NCBI GenBank assembly: GCA_003558175.1
Contig: PWMO01000054.1
Coordinates: forward strand, 1 to 15,337
Origin: Spirochaetaceae bacterium
Lineage (GTDB): Bacteria > Spirochaetota > Spirochaetia > DSM-27196 > PWMO01
Direction of reading: 5' to 3'
Length of the DNA: 15,337 nucleotides
Shown piece after piece: positions 13,144-15,337 of this stretch. Within the stretch, counting starts at the first letter, position 1. Each line of letters opens with the position of its first letter. The notes under the pieces are model-generated. The model was not told the DNA's origin. It was given only the letters and a program-made list of their open reading frames with translations, and searched no databases. The position numbers were made by a program, and so were the translations under genes.

Positions 13144-14123
13144 AAGAAAACCTGATCTACGCCGTCTATTACGCGCCCCGTGGCAGACAGCGCATCTATA
13201 CTCTTGCCCGTGATCTCGCGCAGCGACACCTTCACCCCAGCGATTTGCTGATCGGGGTTATCGGCACCGAAGGGTCGGGCAAGTCGATGCTGATTCGCGG
13301 TCTATTCCCGGGTCTCGAGCTGACCAACGACGACGCCGGCGTGAACCGCGCTACCCAGCTCTATGACCTCGACCCCAATGACTTCTTTGCCGCCCACACC
13401 TTCCATATCGACGTACGCTATGAAGCGGCGTTTCGTCAGAAGTACGAGATCGCCGAGGCGGTGCACTACGCCCTCCAGAACGAGCGGCGCGTAGTGGTCG
13501 AACACTTTGACCTGCTGTATCCCTATCTCGGCTACAACGCCGCGGTTCTCTTGGCCATCGGCGAAGAGGTGATCGTATCGCGGCCCAACTTCTTCGGCCC
13601 CTACCCCGCCGCGCTCAAGCGGGTTGCCGACGCGACCATCCAATACCGCCAGATGGCGCATTCCGCCGAGGACCTGGTAAGCATGGTGCTCGATCTCGAG
13701 TACGGCATAAAACGTCCGGTGCTGCATTCCGACGTCAAGCACGGCTTTGTGATCAGCTTTGACGAACCACCCGATATCGACGTCGCCGAGCTCGACGCGC
13801 GGATCCGTACGCTGATTGCGGCCGATTGGCCGATCTCCTACGTTGACGAGAACCACATCAGCATCGGTGAGATTATCGTCGAGTGCACCGGCCCTAGAAT
13901 CCATGTGAAGTCCACCGGCTGCATCGAGGACTTTCGCCTGGTGCCGCGGTTGCGCTTCGACCAGATCTCGCATCAGCATATGCTGATCGGCACGGTAGGC
14001 AGCGATCGAACCGTCGGCTTCGAGAGCATACTGCAGGGAGTACCGGACGACTCGGACAGCAATCACGCGAAGGCGGTGCGTTCAGGACCGCAACCCGCGA
14101 GGCCCAAAGCCAATGAGCCATAG
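13128..14123 (+). CDS. P-loop NTPase fused to an AlaRS second-additional-domain-like region
   Basis: A 331-residue protein of unknown function. The N-terminal half carries a Walker A motif, GTEGSGKS (residues 46-53), in LIGVIGTEGSGKSMLIRGL, and a possible Walker B strand, RRVVVEHFD (120-128). The C-terminal half contains HSDVKHGF (His200, His205) and VECTGPRIHVKSTGCIEDFRLV-like residues 251-272, which resembles the CGGTHVxNTGEIGxFKI signature of the alanyl-tRNA synthetase 'second additional domain' and of AlaX editing proteins; Cys253 and His259 could be the metal ligands with the two histidines, although the spacing (C-x5-H) is wider than usual. I recall proteins of this type being named after that domain in methylaspartate operons. 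The last 30 residues are polar and probably disordered. Start GTG 13128 has a perfect ribosome-binding site; it overlaps both neighbours. Confidence 0.72.
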   Translation: MPNILKENLIYAVYYAPRGRQRIYTLARDLAQRHLHPSDLLIGVIGTEGSGKSMLIRGLFPGLELTNDDAGVNRATQLYDLDPNDFFAAHTFHIDVRYEAAFRQKYEIAEAVHYALQNERRVVVEHFDLLYPYLGYNAAVLLAIGEEVIVSRPNFFGPYPAALKRVADATIQYRQMAHSAEDLVSMVLDLEYGIKRPVLHSDVKHGFVISFDEPPDIDVAELDARIRTLIAADWPISYVDENHISIGEIIVECTGPRIHVKSTGCIEDFRLVPRLRFDQISHQHMLIGTVGSDRTVGFESILQGVPDDSDSNHAKAVRSGPQPARPKANEP

Positions 14124-15192
14124 CTCCACGAACCGCGACAACCCGCCGGATCCGGCGGCAGAATGCGGCCAAAATCCCCAACGCGGGCAGACTGCACGCG
14201 ACCTCGAACGCCTGATCGACTCGCAAGAGATCTACGACCGACTCTACGAGGGCGTGCGCAGAATGAACGTAGTGCTGGCCGAGGACGTCGTCGCGGCGCT
14301 ACGCGCCGCACGCCGCAACGAGTCCGCATCCCAGGGCGGCGGCCGTGGCGGCAGCCGTGGCGGCGGCAGCGAGGGCGGCGAGGTACCTCAGCCGCATTCG
14401 GTTGACTCGGCGTCGCGCAAGCGGCAGTTACAGAACCGGGAGACGGGGCAACGCGTGCAGCCGCTGCCGGGGGCGGCGTGCTTTGTGCTCGATTCGATCC
14501 TCGAGAACGCGGACATCGCGGCGCGCGAAGACCTGCCGATGTGCCAGGACACCGGGTTTGTACTGGTCTTCGTGGAGCAGGGCGAGCGAGTCCGCGTGGT
14601 GGGAGAACCGCTTGATCGCGTAATCCACCGCGCAATTGGTGACGCCTACCGCGACGGGAAGTTCCGCAACTCGGTTGTCGCGGATCCCCTCGCGGACCGC
14701 AGCAACACCGGAACCAATCTGCCACCGGCAATCTACTACGAGATGACCGAGGGTGAGGGCCTCACCATCGGCTGCCTGGCCAAGGGATTTGGCAGCGAGA
14801 ATTATTCCCAGACCCGCATGCTCAAGCCGACTGCCGGGGCGGAGGCGGTGGTACAGACGGTGGTTGAGACCATGCAACGCGCCGGCGGCAACTGCTGCCC
14901 ACCGGCCATCCTGGGGGTGGGGATCGGAGGCACCATGGACTGGGCGGCGCGACTCTCCAAGAAGGCGCTGCTTCGTGACCTCTCCGATCACCACCCGGAG
15001 CCGTACTATGGAGCACTCGAGCGGCAGATCCTCGACGCGGTAAACGGCCTGGGGATCGGCGCCGGGGGGCTGGGCGGCGCCACAACCGCACTCGCGGTAC
15101 ATATCGAGACCTACCCCACGCACATTGCCGGGCTTCCGGTTGCGGTTTCGGTCAACTGCTGGGCCGAGCGAAAGGCGGTGGTGCGATGGTAG
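14113..15192 (+). CDS. Class I fumarase-type hydro-lyase alpha subunit, probable mesaconase
   Basis: A 359-residue alpha subunit of a two-subunit 4Fe-4S hydro-lyase (fumarase/tartrate dehydratase family). Cluster cysteines are recognisable: Cys144 in LPMCQDTGFV, Cys262 in GGNCCPPAILGVGIGG, and Cys349 in VSVNCWAER. Other family blocks are RSNTGTNLPPAIYYEM and AKGFGSEN. In this operon the natural substrate is mesaconate, hydrated to citramalate, as known for class I fumarase-like mesaconases; fumarase activity may coexist. The family is usually about 280 residues. Here about 25 extra residues precede the first helix, and a Gly/Ser/Arg-rich insert (about 70-118, with GGGRGGSRGGGSEGGE at 75-90) splits the N-terminal helices before SILENADIAAREDLP. 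The start ATG overlaps the upstream gene by 11 bases and the stop overlaps the beta subunit by 7. Confidence 0.92.
   Translation: MSHSSTNRDNPPDPAAECGQNPQRGQTARDLERLIDSQEIYDRLYEGVRRMNVVLAEDVVAALRAARRNESASQGGGRGGSRGGGSEGGEVPQPHSVDSASRKRQLQNRETGQRVQPLPGAACFVLDSILENADIAAREDLPMCQDTGFVLVFVEQGERVRVVGEPLDRVIHRAIGDAYRDGKFRNSVVADPLADRSNTGTNLPPAIYYEMTEGEGLTIGCLAKGFGSENYSQTRMLKPTAGAEAVVQTVVETMQRAGGNCCPPAILGVGIGGTMDWAARLSKKALLRDLSDHHPEPYYGALERQILDAVNGLGIGAGGLGGATTALAVHIETYPTHIAGLPVAVSVNCWAERKAVVRW
14335..14379 (+). repeat. GGC-rich simple-sequence tract inside the hydro-lyase alpha gene
   Basis: Repeated GGC/GGT/AGC/CGT codons encode a Gly/Ser/Arg tract (residues 75-89). It lies in the inserted segment that ordinary class I fumarase alpha subunits lack, and the reading frame is preserved. 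Confidence 0.75.
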
Positions 15193-15337
15193 AGAACGAC
15201 GCCCGGCCGCGAGACCTGCGGGTACCCGACGACGTCGAACAGTTCACCACACTGCGGGCGGGAGAACAGCTGCTTCTCAGCGGCACCATCCTGACCGCGC
15301 GCGACGCCGCCCACGCACGGCTGACGGCGCTGCTCCA
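15186..15337 (+). CDS. Class I fumarase-type hydro-lyase beta subunit, N-terminal fragment
   Basis: The gene runs off the right edge; 50 codons are visible. The protein reads from VENDARPRDLRVPDDVEQ into TTLRAGEQLLLSGTILTARD and AAHARLTALL, which is the beginning of the beta subunit of fumarate hydratase class I/tartrate dehydratase (family 'LRAGDxVLLSGxIxTARDAAHKRL'). It starts at ATG 15186, overlapping the end of the alpha gene by 7 bases, so the subunits are translationally coupled. Together with the alpha subunit it should make the mesaconase of the methylaspartate pathway. The active-site residues of the beta chain beyond the TARDAAH motif lie outside the window. Confidence 0.92.
   Translation, partial: MVENDARPRDLRVPDDVEQFTTLRAGEQLLLSGTILTARDAAHARLTALL

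Noticed and set aside
14113..15337. Housekeeping fumarase of the TCA cycle
   Set aside because: The motifs cannot separate fumarase from mesaconase, but the gene is translationally locked into the glutamate mutase/methylaspartase operon, so mesaconase is the better primary call.

Overview
The window looks like a piece of an anaerobic, amino-acid-fermenting, Gram-negative bacterium. It is GC-rich overall, almost every gene junction is translationally coupled (ATGA or GTGA overlaps), and it combines an Rnf-type membrane redox complex, the methylaspartate route of glutamate fermentation and an outer-membrane beta-barrel protein. My best guess is the Spirochaetota (free-living, sediment-type spirochaetes). 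This rests on gene content only and is not proven by the sequence.

Layout. (1) Bases 1-487, minus strand: a phasin-family small protein followed by the start of an AarF/UbiB (ABC1) kinase that runs off the left edge. (2) 705-1439, plus strand: a secreted beta-barrel outer-membrane protein. A short three-unit tandem repeat separates it from the convergent Rnf operon. (3) 1482-5487, minus strand: a compact operon rnfD-rnfG-rnfE-rnfA-rnfC. No rnfB is present, and RnfA and RnfE contain no cysteine at all, so the four conserved membrane cysteines that hold the intramembrane iron-sulfur cluster of ordinary Rnf/Nqr are missing. (4) 5488-5696: a divergent control region with two back-to-back sigma70-like promoters (TTGACG-17-GATAAT for rnf, TTGCAA-17-TATAAT for the right-hand operon) and several short inverted and repeated elements that could be operators. 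(5) 5697-15337, plus strand: one long operon. It holds a GntR regulator, glutamate mutase sigma subunit (glmS), the MutL/GlmL reactivase-like ATPase, glutamate mutase epsilon subunit (glmE), methylaspartate ammonia-lyase (mal), an AtuA/DUF1446 protein, a DUF4387 protein, a P-loop protein with an AlaRS 'second additional domain'-like C-terminus, and the alpha and (partial) beta subunits of a class I fumarase-type hydro-lyase that should act as mesaconase.

How it works together. GlmS+GlmE convert L-glutamate to (2S,3S)-3-methylaspartate with adenosylcobalamin, GlmL probably maintains the mutase, Mal removes ammonia to give mesaconate, and the fumarase-like enzyme hydrates mesaconate to citramalate. 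Citramalate lyase, which would yield acetate and pyruvate, is not in the window. Pyruvate oxidation would supply reduced ferredoxin, which an Rnf complex normally couples to NAD+ reduction and ion pumping. The shared divergent control region suggests that the two operons are switched together.

Most unusual points: the cysteine-free, RnfB-less Rnf-like complex; the uncharacterised trio AtuA-DUF4387-P-loop/SAD protein embedded between the ammonia-lyase and the mesaconase; and simple-sequence expansions inside GlmL and the fumarase alpha subunit.
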